Source: Nicotiana tabacum (Eukaryota; Streptophyta; Magnoliopsida; Solanales; Solanaceae). From it: 64,000 bases of DNA. Each line of letters starts with the position of its first letter. The stretch's first letter is position 1. The notes under the pieces were generated by a model. That model searched no databases, was not told where the DNA came from, and worked only from the letters and a program-made list of their open reading frames with translations. This document shows, piece after piece, positions 31,831-43,673 of the stretch. A program made the position numbers and the translations under genes. The DNA lies in contig NC_134102.1 in the NCBI RefSeq assembly GCF_000715075.1, positions 101,516,266 through 101,580,265 of the forward strand. Reading direction: 5' to 3'.

Positions 31831-32640
31831 TTTAATATAAAGGAATAATTTCCTTAACTTGATTCGGTTCTTAGTATCGAAATGAGTCCTCCTATGGTGC
31901 TTCACTTATGAGTGAGCTTAGTAATTCTATAATCTACTTATGTGTTTACTCATGTTGGGAGATTCCATGGAGATAACTACGCCTATCATTCCATGTTGGT
32001 CACTAATAAGACCTGTGAGGTTAAATGTGGCTTTCTGTTATTCATTTCGATAAATTTTGATGTAATTTACGGATAATTAATTATAAATTGTGAATTTTAT
32101 GCCCTACCAGTTTGGGTTCATTATGTGTTGTGATTTTGTTTAATGAAAATTATTTAGAAGGAGCAAATGAAAATTTTGATTGGCACGATATGCATATTAC
32201 TTGTGATTCAGAACCGAGGACGAGATTCTTGCATTTTAATATAAACTGATATGTCTAACCGAGCTACGAGCTGCGGTGGAAGTTATATAAGGACGAGATC
32301 CTTGTGAGAAAAAAATTCTTGTGTTTAAGTTCTCCCTTGTGAAATTTAATTTGTACTATAGTACTAATAGGGAGTCATGCCTTTTAGGTTTATTTGAAAA
32401 TTCTATATGAAATTCTTTGTGCATACTTGCCAATTTTGTGTTGTAATTATTGAGTTTTAACCTACGAGGTAGGGTCCCGCCCAGGTGACGTTAAATGTGA
32501 CTCATTAATTCGGGTAAATAATTATGAGGTCTTCATGCCTTGTGTCTCGTTATCAGTATTGTGAAGGTTTGAAACGAGATTTTTGTTAACATGAAGTTAA
32601 TTGACGATTCTGTAATTGATTATGAACAACTATTAAGACC
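31831..32640 (+). pseudogene. Decayed protease region, block A
   Basis: Same fossil sequence as 449-1254. Here it ends at AACAACTATTAAGACC and passes directly to AGATTGACCCAG of the RT/RNase H junction. The whole RT palm is therefore deleted, as in block B. Confidence 0.65.
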
Positions 32641-32883
32641 AGATTGACCCAGAAGGGTGCTCTGTTCATATGGACCAAGGAATGTGAGGAGAGCGTCCAA
32701 AAGCTCAAGACAACTTGGACTACAACCCCAATGTTGGTATTGCCTATAGGTTCAGGGTCTTATATTGTGTATTGTGATGCGTCGCGTATTGATCTCGACG
32801 TAGTGCTGATGCAAGACGGTATGGTGATTGCCTACGCATCTAGACAGTTAAAGGTGCCAAAGAAAATTATCCTATACACAACC
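32641..32883 (+). pseudogene. RNase H start, truncated by array, block A
   Basis: Reads RLTQKGALFIWTKECEES, then VLPIGSGSYIVYCDASRIDL with the first catalytic Asp, [18 protein letters not shown] and a frameshifted KKIILYTT where relatives have KKNYPVHDL. Unit 1 of the 2.5-kb array begins at 32884. The rest of the element is absent from block A. Confidence 0.88.
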
Positions 32884-33573
32884 TCAAATTAGTCGACTAG
32901 ATCATGAAATAAGGATTTGTAACTTATAGGATAATATAATTTGCCTTATAAATTCTTTGGGAAGCTTCCATTAACATGTTCTTCATATTTATAATAATTT
33001 TATATAGAAGTGCTCAATTTTTACTTTTTTGGACACAATAATATTTCAGAAACTTCTAATGCTTCCTCTCCCTTCTATCTTCTCTAATGGAAAATTTATC
33101 ATTTCTGCATTAAGTAATCTTGACATGATATAAGAATGGTTATGCTTCTTTTTTCCCTTTTTATTAGTTTTTGAAGATTGAAAGTGTATCCATGCATGGT
33201 TACAAACTTGCAAGATTATTCCTGAAAAGTATAAAGTTTAAAGCTATATACTTAGTAAAATAAAAGGCTCGAGCCTTTGAAATTTGTTCTTCAAAATTCT
33301 TTACCTTTTTATTTTTTAACTTAAAAGTTGTAAAACAAAATATACCACTAACCGGCTTCCTGACGGAGCCCTGACCACCACACAAAATTACAGTGGATGG
33401 ATCTTTTTAAAATTATTATTTATATTTTGATCTCGTTAAGAAACGTTTTGAGAAAATAGCCTTGCACCAAAATTTTAAATCACTAGGAAGTCTGACCATC
33501 ACTAGAATTTTCAAGCACAATGCTGAAACTTCCGGTAATAAAATTTGTGGTAAAATTCTGACGATCACCATAA

Positions 33574-34142
33574 TTGTTGCGTGCTTTAAAATTCTACCCA
33601 GCGTGCTTTAAAATTCTGGCACTTAAGACAATTCCTTATGGTATGGTTATCACCCATCTGCTAAAATCCAACAACATATCCCTTGTTGACCATCCCTACG
33701 TCACTGTCACCAAGTCTTACAATTCAAGGGGATTTGCTATCATGAGTTATATTTCTGTAAAGGGTGCCTGGGTAAAGAAACAAGAAGGTGAAACCAAGAA
33801 TGTCCCCTCCGATTCCAAGGCAAAAGCCCCTGTGTCTCACCCAGTACAAATGATTCTAACCTCTCATAAAAGCTTGACTCCATCAATGAAACACTGTCTG
33901 TCATCAAGAACTCCTTAATCTCTATTTAAAGCCAGATTGAAGATATCTATGAAATGGCAAAGGAGATAGGGTCTGACGTGTCCAAGATTCGAGGGCAGAT
34001 TCTCAAAACTCCAGAAAAAACAGTTAGGGCTTTCAAAGAGATGCACGACAGAATTGAAGGGGTCTATGTCAAAGTGAATGCTAGCTTTGATCGCCTCAAT
34101 GAGGTAATTTGCAACACCCTTACCTACTTTTTGTGTCGCTGA
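33574..34142 (+). pseudogene. Gag-like protein gene, unit 1
   Basis: Two overlapping frames. The first (33574-33918) reads IPYGMVITHLLKSNNISLVD, HPYVTVTKSYNSRGFAIMSY and SVKGAWVKKQEGETKNVPSD. This resembles the conserved segment of uncharacterised plant retrotransposon-linked proteins; the family call is from memory. The second reads EKLDSINETLSVIKNS, then a stop, then MAKEIGSDVSKIRGQILKTP and KTVRAFKEMHDRIEGVYVKV, ending TLTYFLCR at 34142. It is strongly charged and probably coiled coil. A frameshift near 33865 separates the two halves in all units, so it is ancestral. Confidence 0.65.
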
Positions 34143-34554
34143 TATTTGGTTGTTTAAGACAATTTTCTTTTTGCGACTGATGTTTCAGTCATTAGGTGTA
34201 CTCTTAGGAAAAATACTTTTTATTTCCATGCTTTTATTTTGGTTTTGTTGATGACAAAGGTTGAGAAATAGTAAGCAAGCTTAAGGCTTGCGGTTCTATG
34301 TATTTCATGCTTCTGCTTCTGTTTTGTGCTATGTTTTCAACTTGCAGGTACATCATACGGTATTCAATTAAGGGGGAGTCGACTACAAATGAGGGGAATG
34401 AGGCACAACAGAATGTCCAACTGAGGGGGAGTCGACTAGACACATCTACCAAGAAACACGGATTAAAGTAGAGTTGACTACAACACACTCAAGGCGGCTG
34501 ATCAGTAGGGAAGTATTTTCATTGTTATTTTGTCATCATCAAAAAGGGGGAGAT

Positions 34555-35429
34555 TGTTAGATCTCAGTAAATGTTAATGATGCATAATAACTAATTACTC
34601 CCTATGTGCATAAAAAGATTATGAACAATAAAATAGAGGAAATGAATCCAATAAAAAAGGAAAGAGAAGCGGACAAATCAATCAAAGAAGATAGCAAAAT
34701 CAATTAAAAGAGTTATTATATGAAGGATCTAAATTAAAGGAGATTACGGGCACGAAATCATCTGCTAACTATTCTCCCACATAATGACGTCAATCGAAGG
34801 CATCAATCAAGGGATTTGGCAACGGGAATACTCTCTTATTTAATGAAGAAATCACTCAAGCCCGTGAGTCAAGACAAGTCAAAAGAAGAATCAATCTCGG
34901 AAAGAATCAATCTACGAATCCGTCTCAATACAACTCCCGTGGGTTCACAATCTCTCAAAAAGATGTACAGGACTTGAAGGCCTCGAGAAGTATAAATACC
35001 TACTGCACTAGCTTTGGAAGGACATACTTTGATCAAACCAACTTCAATCTCTTTGTTCTACTTCAAACAAAACAGTGTAGTCTGCTTTAGATTCCTTGTG
35101 TAACAAAGAAGAGAAGAGAGAGAGAAAAGAACACTGGTGAGGCATTGTATTTATTATAGAGAGAAGAACGAGTGACATAAGTTGTTGGTGTATAACAACA
35201 TCAACACATTTGTACTAAGATACTTCATACATGAAAGAGATCACCATTGCAACCCAAGGGGATTGGGCGTAGGATTCACTCTGAATACGAACCAGTATAA
35301 AAATACATTATGTCGTTTGCTTTCTGTAATTTACCTTTTACATTTTATTCCTGAAAAGTCGAGTTGGCTAGAACTCAAATTAGTCGACTACCTCGAAAAA
35401 GAAAAGAAAACTTACAATTCACCCCCTCA
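34555..35429 (+). repeat. LTR of unit 1
   Basis: Begins TGTTAGATCTCAG directly after a polypurine tract of AAAAAGGGGGAGA type and ends near CACCCCCTCA. It carries TATAAATA at 34991-34998 with a leader ending in copia-like ACAATTCACCCCCTC. AAATTAGTCGACTA occurs both 40 bp before the end and across the end, so the exact terminus is uncertain. The frame at 35182-35472 crosses this boundary and is not a gene. Confidence 0.75.
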
Positions 35430-37980
35430 AATTAGTCGACTAGATCATGAAATAAGGATTTGTCACTTATAGGATAATATAATTTGCCTTATAAATTCTT
35501 TGGGAAGCTTCCATCAACATGTTCTTCATATTTATAATAATTTTATATAGCAGTGCTCAATTTTTTACTTTTTTGCACACAATAATATATCAGAAACTTC
35601 CGATGCTTCCTCTCCCTTCTATCTTCTCTAATGGAAAATTTATTATTTCTGCATTAAGTAATCTTGACATGATATAAGAATGGTTACGCTTCTTTTTTCT
35701 CTGTTTATTAGTTTTTGAAGATTGAGAGTTGATCCATGCATGGTTACAAACTTGCAAGAATTTTCCTGAAAATTATAAAGTTTAAAGTTATATACTTAGT
35801 AAAATAAAAGGTTCGAGCCTTTGGCATTTGTTCTTCAAAATTCTTTACCTTTTTATTTTTTAACTTAAAAGTTGTAAAACAAAATATACCACTAACCGGC
35901 ATCCTTACGGTACGGAGCCCTGACCACCACACAAAATTACACTGGATGGATCTTTTTAAAATCATTGTTTATATTTTTATCTTGCTAAGAAACGTTTTGG
36001 GAAAATAGCCTTGCACCAAAATTTTAAAGCACTAGGAAGTGTGACCATCACTAGCATTTTCAAGCACAATGCTGAAAAATTCCGGTAATAAAATTTGTGG
36101 TAAAATTCTGACGATCACCATAATTGTTGCGTGCTTTAAAATTCTACCCAACGTGCTTTAAAATTCTGGCACTTAAGACAATTCTTCAATCTGGCTTTAA
36201 ATAGAGATTAAGGAGTTCTTGATGACAGACAGTGTTTCATTGATGGAGTCAAGCTTTTATGAGAGGTTAGAATCACTTGTACTGGGTGAGACACAGGGGC
36301 TTTTGCCTTGGAATCGGAGGGGACATTCTTGGTTTCACCTTCTTGTTTCTTTACCCAGGCACCCTTTACAGAAATATAACCCATGATAGCAAATCCCCTT
36401 GAATTGTAAGACTTGGTGACAGTGATGTAGGGATGGTCAACAAGGGATATGTTGTTGGCTTCTAGCAGATGGGTGATAACCATACCATAAGGATATCTAT
36501 GAAATGGCAAAGGAGATAGGGTCTGACGTGTCCAAGATTCGAGGGCAGATTCTCAAGACTCCAGAAAAAAAAAGTAAGGGCTTTCAAAGAGATGCACGAC
36601 AGAATTGATGGGGTCTATGTCAAAGTGAATGCTAGCTTTGATCGCCTCAATGAGGTAATTTGCAACACCCTTACCTACTTTTTGTGTCGCTGATATTTGG
36701 TTGTTTAAGACAATTTTCTTTTTGCGACTGATGTTTCAGTCATTGGGTGTACTCTTAGGAAAAATACTTTTTATTTCCATGCTTTTATTTTGGTTTTGTT
36801 GATGACAAAGGTTGAGAAATAGTAAGCAAGCTTAAGCCTTGCGGTTCTATGTATTTCCTGCTTCTGCTTCTGTTTTGTGCTATGTTTTCAACTTGCAGGT
36901 ACATCATATGGTATTCAATTGAGGGGGAGTCGACTACAAATGAGGGGAATGAGGCACAACAGAATGTCCAACTGAGGGGGAGTCAACTAGACACATCTAC
37001 CAAGAAACACGGATTAAAGTAGAGTTGACTACAACACACTCAAGGCGGCTGATCAGTAGGGAAGTATTTTCATTATTATTTTGTCATCATCAAAAAGGGG
37101 GAGATTATTAGATCTCAGTAAATGTTAATGATGCATAATAACTAATTACTCCCTATGTGCATAAAAAGATTATGAACAATAAAATGGAGGAAATGAATCC
37201 AATGAAAAAGGAAAGAGAAGCGGACAAATCAATCAAAGAAGATAGCAAAATCAATTAAAAGAGTTATTATATGAAAGATCTAAATTAAAGGAGATTACGG
37301 GCACGAAATCATCCGCTAACTATTCTCCCACATAATGACGTCAATCGAAGGCATCAATCAAGGGATTTGGCAACGGGAATACTCTCTCATTTAATGAAGA
37401 AATAACTCAAGCCCGCGAGTCAAGACAAGTCAAAAGAAGAATCAATCTCGGAAAGAATCAATCTACGAATCCGTCTCAATACAACTCCCGTGGGTTCACA
37501 ATCTCTCAAAAAGATGTACAAGACTTGAAGGCCTCGAGAAGTATAAATACCTACTGCACTAGCTTTGGAAGGACATACTTTGATCAAACCAACTTCAATC
37601 TCTTTGTTCTACTTCAAACAAAACAGTGTAGTCTGCTTTAGATTCCTTGTGTAACAAAGAAGAGAAGAGAGAGAGAAAAAAACACTGGTGAGGCATTGTA
37701 TTTATTATAGAGAGAAGAACGAGTGACATAAGTTGTTGGTGTATAACAACATCAACACATCTGTACTAAGATACTTCATACATGAAAGAGATCACCATTG
37801 CAACCCAAGGGGATTGGACGTAGGATTCATTCTGAATACGAACCAGTATAAAAATACAGTATGTCGTTTGCTTTCTGTAATTTATCTTTTACATTTTATT
37901 CCTGAAAAGTCGAGTCGGCTAGAACTCAAATTAGTCGACTACCTCGAAAAAGAAAAGAAAACTTACAATTCACCCCCTCA
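35430..37980 (+). mobile_element. 2.5-kb array unit 2 (with inversion)
   Basis: Same order as unit 1, with LTR at 37106-37980 whose terminal TG is mutated to TA. Its gag-like gene contains a 307-bp inversion (36185-36491). Downstream, an extra A run near 36565 adds a frameshift in the coiled-coil part, which ends at TGA 36691-36693. Confidence 0.85.
36185..36491 (-). pseudogene. Inverted 307-bp gag-like segment, unit 2
   Basis: Exact inversion of the stretch equivalent to 33635-33941 of unit 1. The minus strand reads PYGMVITHLLEANNISLVDH. Left junction AATTC/TTCAATC and right junction CCATAAG/GATATC show no base lost or gained. Unit 4 has the normal orientation. Confidence 0.95.
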
Positions 37981-40420
37981 AATTAGTCGACTAGATCATG
38001 AAATAAGGATTTGTCACTTATAGGATAATATAATTTGCCTTATAAATTCTTTGGGAAGCTTCCATCAACATGTTCTTCATATTTATAATAATTTTATATA
38101 GCTGTGCTCAATTTTTTACTTTTTTGCACACAATAATATATCAGAAACTTCCGATGCTTCCTCTCCCTTCTATCTTCTCTAATGGAAAATTTATTATTTC
38201 TGCATTAAGTAATCTTGACATGATATAAGAATGGTTACGCTTCTTTTTTCTCTGTTTATTAGTTTTTGAAGATTGAGAGTTGATCCATGCATGGTTACAA
38301 ACTTGCAAGAATTTTCCTGAAAATTATAAAGTTTAAAGTTATATACTTAGTAAAATAAAAGGTTCGAGCCTTTGACATTTGTTCTTCAAAATTCTTTACC
38401 TTTTTATTTTTTAACTTAAAAGTTGTAAAACAAAATATGCCACTAACCGGCTTCCTTACGGAACCCTGACCACCACAAAAAATTACACTGGATGGATCTT
38501 TTTAAAATCATTGTTTATATTTTAATCTCATTAAGAAACGTTTTGGAAAAATAGCCTTGCACCAAAATTTTAAAGCACTAGGAAATCTGACCATTACCAG
38601 AACTTTCAAGCACAATGCTGAAACATTCCGGTAATAAAATTTGTGGTAAAATTCTGACGATGACCATAATGGTTGCGTGCTTTAAAATTCTACCCAGCGT
38701 GCTTTAAAATTTTGGCACTTAAAAAAATTACTTATGGTATGGTTATCACTCATCTGCTATAAGCCAAAAATATATCCCTTGTTGACCATCCCTACATCAC
38801 TGTCACCAAGTATTACAATTCAAGGGGATTTGCTAGCATGAGTTATATTTCTATATAGAAAAGCTTGACTCCATCAATGAGACAATATCTGTCATCAAGA
38901 ACTCCTTAACCTCTATGCAAAGCTAGATTGAAGATATCCATGAAATGGCAAAGGAGATAGGGTTCAAAGTGTCCAAGATTCTAGGGCAGATTCTCAAGAC
39001 TGCAGAAAAAATAGTAAGGGCTTTCAAAGAGATGCATGACAGAATTGATGGGGTCTATGTCAAAGTGAATGCTAGCTTTGATCGCCTCAATGGGGCACTT
39101 TACAACACCCTTACACACTTTCTGTATCGCTGAAGTTTGGTTATTTAAGACAATTTTATTTTTGCGACTGATGTTTTAGTCATATGGTGTACTCTTAGGA
39201 AAAATACTTTTTATTTTTATGCTTTTATTTTGGTTTGGTTGATGAAAAAGGTGTTGAAATAGTAACAAGCTTAAGGCCTGCGATTCTATGTATTTCCTGC
39301 TTCTGCTTCTGTTTTGTGCTCTGTTTTCAACTTGCAGGTACATCATACGGTATTCAATTGAGGGGGAGTAGACTACAAATGAGGGGAATGAGGCACAACA
39401 GAATGTCCAACTGAGGGGAAGTCGACTAGACACATCTATCAAGAAATGCGGATTAAAGTAGAGTTGACTACAACACACTCAAGGCGGCTGATCAGTAGGG
39501 AAGAATTTTTATTGTTATTTTGTCATCATCAAAAAGGGAGAGATTGTTAGATCTCAGTAAATATTAATGATGCATAATAACTAATTACTCCCTATGTGCA
39601 TAAAAAGATTATGAGCAATAAAATGGAGGAAATGAATCCTACGAAAAAGGAAAGAGAAGCGGATAAATCAATCAAAGAAGATTGCAAAATCAATTAAACG
39701 AGTTATTATAGGAAAGATCTAAATCAAAGGAGATTACTGGTACGAAATCATCCGCTAAAGATTCTCTCACATAATGACGTCAATCAAAGGCATTAATCAA
39801 GGGATTTGGCAACGGGAATACTCTCTAATTTAAGGAAGAAATCACTCACGCCCGCGAGTCAAGACAAGTCAGCAGAAGAATCAATCTCGGAAAGAATCAA
39901 TCAACGAATCCATCTAAATACAACTCCCTTGGGTTCATAATCTCTCAAAAAGATGAACAAGACTTGAAGGACTCGAAAAGTATAAATACCTACTGCACTA
40001 GCTTTGGAAGGACATACTTTGATCAAACCAACTTCAATCTCTTTGTTCAATTTCAAATAAAACAGTGTAGTCTGCTTTAGATTCCTTGTGTAACAAAGAA
40101 GAGAAGAGAGAGAGAAAAGAACACTGGTGAGGCATTGTATTAATTATAGAGAGAAGAACGAGTAACATAAGCTGTTGGTGTATAACAACATCAACACATC
40201 TGTACTAAGCCAGTTCATACTTGAAAGAGATCACCATTGCAACCCAAGGGGATTGGACGTAGGATTCACTCGAAATACGAACCAGTATAATAACACACTA
40301 TGTTGTTTGCTTTCTGCAATTTATCTTTTACATTTTATTTCTAAAAAGTCGAGTCGACTAGAACACAAATTAGTCGACTATCTCGAAAAAGAAAAAAAAA
40401 TTACAATTCAGCCCCTCTCA
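37981..40420 (+). mobile_element. 2.5-kb array unit 3
   Basis: Same order, LTR 39545-40420. The gag-like gene (about 38690-39133) lacks about 130 bp between MSYIS and EKLDSIN, which removes the VKKQEGETKNV segment. Point changes are more numerous than in units 1, 2 and 4. For instance it has RLNGALYNTLTHFLYR where the others have RLNEAICNTLTYFLCR. It is probably the oldest or least homogenised unit. Confidence 0.83.
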
Positions 40421-42954
40421 AATTAGTGGACTAGATCATGAAATAAGGATTTGTTACTTATAGGATAATATAATTTGCCTTATAAATTCTTTGGGAAGCT
40501 TCCATTAACATGTTCTTCATATATATAATAATTTTATATAGAAGTGCTCAATTTTTTACTTTTTTGCACACAATAATACATCAGAAACTTTTGATGCTTC
40601 CTCTCCCTTCTATCTTCTCTAATGGAAAATTTATTATTTCTGCATTAAGTAATCTTGACATGATATAAAAATGGTTACGCTTCTTTTTTCTCTGTTTATT
40701 AGTTTTTGAAGATTGAGAGTTGATCCATGCATGGTTACAAACTTGCAAGAATTTTCCTGAAAATTATAAAGTTTAAAGTTATATACTTAGTAAAATAAAA
40801 GGTTCGAGCCTTTGGCATTTGTTCTTCAAAATTCTTTACCTTTTTATTTTTTAACTTAAAAGTTGTAAAACAAAATATACCACTAACCGGCATCCTTACG
40901 GTACGGAGCCCTGACCACCACACAAAATTACACTGGATGGATCTTTTTAAAATCATTGTTTATATTTTTATCTTGCTAAGAAACGTTTTGGGAAAATAGC
41001 CTTGCACCAAAATTTTAAAGTACTAGGAAGTGTGACCATCACTAGAATTTTCAAGCACAATGCTGAAAAATTCCGGTAATAAAATTTGTAGTAAAATTTT
41101 GACGATCACCATAATTGTTGCGTGCTTTAAAATTCTACCTAGCGTGCTTTAAAATTCCGGCACTTAAGAAAATTCCTTATGGTATGGTTATCACCCATCT
41201 GCTAGAAGCCAACAACATATCCCTTGTTGACCATCCCTACATCACTGTCACCAAGTCTTACAATTCAAGGGGATTTGCTAGCATGGGTTATATTTCTGTA
41301 TAGAGTGCCTGGGTCAAGAAACAAGAAGGTGAAACCAAGAATGTCCCCTCCGATTCCAAGGCAAAAGCCCCTGTGTCTCACCCAGTACAAGTGATTTTGA
41401 CCTCTCAGAAAAGCTTGACTCCATCAATGAAACATTGTCTGTCATCAAGAACTCCTTAACCTCTATACAATGTCAGATTGAAGATATCCATGGAATGGCA
41501 AAGGAGACAGGGTCTGACGTGTCCAAGATTCGAGGGCAGATTCTCAAGACTGCAGAAAAAATAGTAAGGGCTTTCAAAGAGATGCACGACAGAATTGATG
41601 GGGTCTATGTCAAAGTGATTGCTAGATTTGATCGCCTCAATGAGGCAATTTGCAACACCTTTACCTACTTTCTGTGTCGTTGGTGTTTGGTTGTTTAAGA
41701 CAATTTTCTTTTTGCGACTGATGTTTCAGTCATGGGGTGTACTCTTAGGACAAATACTTTTTATTTTCATGCTTTTATTTTTGTTTTGTTGATGATAAAG
41801 GTGCAAAAATAGTAAGCAAGCTTAAGTCTTGCAGTTCTATGCATTTCCTGCTTTTGCTTCTGTTATATGCTCTGTTTTCAACTTGCAGGTACATCATACG
41901 GTATTCAATTGAGTGGGAGTCGACTATAAATGAGGGGAATGAGGCACAACAGAATGTCCAACTGAGGGGGAGTCGACTAGACACATCTACCAAGAAACAC
42001 GGATTAAAGTAGAGTTGACTACAACACACTCAAGGCGGCTGATCAATAGGGAAGTATTTTCATTGTTATTTTGTCATCATCAAAAAGGGGGAGATTGTTA
42101 GATCTCAGTAAATGTTAATGATGCATAATAACTAATTACTCTCTATGTGCATAAAAAGATTATGAACAATAAAATGGAGGAAATGAATCCAATGAAAAAG
42201 GTAAGAGAAGCGGACAAATCAATCAAAAAAGATAGCAAAATCAATTAAAAGAGTTATTATATGAAGGATCTAAATTAAAGGAGATTACGGGCACGAAATC
42301 ATCCGCTAACTATTCTCTCACATAATGACGTCAATCGAAGGCATCAATCAAGGGATTTGGCAACGGGAATACTCTCTCATTTAATGAAAAAATCAGTCAA
42401 GCCCGCGAGTCAAGACAAGTCAAAAGAAGAATCAATCTACGAATCCGTCTCAATACAACTCCCGTGGGTTCACAATCTCTCAAAAAGATGTACAAGACTT
42501 GAAGGCCTCGAGAAGTATAAATACCTACTGCACTAGCTTTGGAAGGACATACTTTGATCAAACCAACTTCAATCTCTTTGTTCTACTTCAAACAAAACAG
42601 TGTAGTCTGCTTTAGATTCCTTGTGTAACAAAGAAGAGAAGAGAGAGAGAAAAGAACACTGGTGAGGCATTGTATTTATTATAGAGAGAAGAACGAGTGA
42701 CATAAGTTGTTGGTGTATAACAACATCAACACATCTGTACTAAGACACTTCATACATGAAAGAGATCACCATTGCAATCCAAGGGGATTGGACGTAGGAT
42801 TCACTCTGAATACGAACCAGTATAAAAATATACTATGTCGTTTGCTTTCTGTAATTTATCTTTTATATTTTATTCCTGAAAAGTCGAGTCGGCTAGAACT
42901 CAAATTAGTCGACTACCTCGAAAAAGAAAAGAAAACTTACAATTCACCCCCTCA
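40421..42954 (+). mobile_element. 2.5-kb array unit 4
   Basis: Same order, LTR 42096-42954. Its gag-like gene (41115-41698) is in normal orientation, with a TAG after MGYISV. The second frame reads MSVIKNSLTSIQCQIEDIHG and MAKETGSDVSKIRGQILKTA without the stop present in other units. It runs past the usual terminator, TGA being TGG here, and ends after RWCLVV at 41698. Confidence 0.83.
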
Positions 42955-43262
42955 AATTAGTCGACTAGATCATGAAATAAGGATTTGTCACTTATAGGAT
43001 AATATAATTTGCCTTATAAATTCTTTGGGAAGCTTCCATTAACATGTTCTTCATATTTATAATAATTTTATATAGAAGTGCTCAATTTTTACTTTTTTGG
43101 ACACAATAATATTTCAGAAACTTCTAATGCTTCCTCTCCCTTCTATCTTCTCTAATGGAAAATTTATCATTTCTGCATTAAGTAATCTTGACATGATATA
43201 AGAATGGTTATGCTTCTTTTTTCTGTGTTTATTAGTTTTTGAAGATTGAGAGTTGATCCATA
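42955..43262 (+). mobile_element. 2.5-kb array unit 5, truncated
   Basis: The first about 308 bp of a unit, from AATTAGTCGACTAGATCATG to GATTGAGAGTTGATCCAT. It then changes abruptly to the unassigned sequence also found in block A. The last 102 bp (43161-43262) belong to both the array unit and duplicated block B. Confidence 0.85.
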
Positions 43263-43673
43263 TGCACGGGTGATCTCCGACACTCCGTGAGACTTGTGTG
43301 TGGTTCGATTGTGATGTAGAGTAGATTTTCTTTTTCTTTTTCTTGTTTGTTTGTTTTTATGCTTTTGACACAGAGAATTGGTATTACAAGAACAAAGTCC
43401 AACCATTGGATATGTTATAGGTTCCAACTTGTGTTTTTTATATATATTTCGCCCGCAAAACACATACTATTAATTAGCTTAACATTGTTTCAAATTTTTT
43501 ATTTTCTTTATTGCATAGTCAAAAATGCAATGAGGCCTTTGATGTGGGAAATTTTACTAGTTACTAAATAATGCTAGACCAAATATTCCGACGTCTAGTT
43601 CTTTTACTTCTTCTAAAAGATCAGTTGGTGAAGCATACCATAATAATTGGAATATACCCAACGAATACCAACT
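43263..43673. other. Unassigned leader of block B
   Basis: Same sequence of unknown origin as 27710-28119, with only a few differences. The small opposing frames 43167-43463 and 43347-43571 overlap and show no family motif. No gene is supported. Confidence 0.5.

Larger units (their letters stand above)
27608..32883 (+). repeat. Duplicated block, copy A
   Basis: Near-identical to 43161-48232 (offset 15553 before the N run, about 15351 after it). Homology starts at TTTATCATTTCTGCATTAAG in both. It ends after CCTATACACAACCT, where copy A passes into 2.5-kb unit 1 and copy B continues in RNase H. Differences are scattered substitutions, denser near 31400-31560. Confidence 0.92.
32884..35429 (+). 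mobile_element. 2.5-kb array unit 1
   Basis: Internal region plus downstream LTR of a gag-only LTR element. Order: a segment starting AAATTAGTCGACTAGATCATG, a segment of unknown origin, the gag-like pseudogene, spacer with GAGGGGGAGTCGACTA words, polypurine tract (34541-34554), then LTR 34555-35429. No pol domains and no recognisable tRNA primer site are present. The left junction fuses to gypsy RNase H at a shared CCT. Confidence 0.85.

Noticed and set aside
32884..43262. CRISPR-like or satellite array
   Set aside because: The period is 2.5 kb with LTR, polypurine tract and gag-like gene, so this is a retrotransposon array. There are no short spaced repeats.
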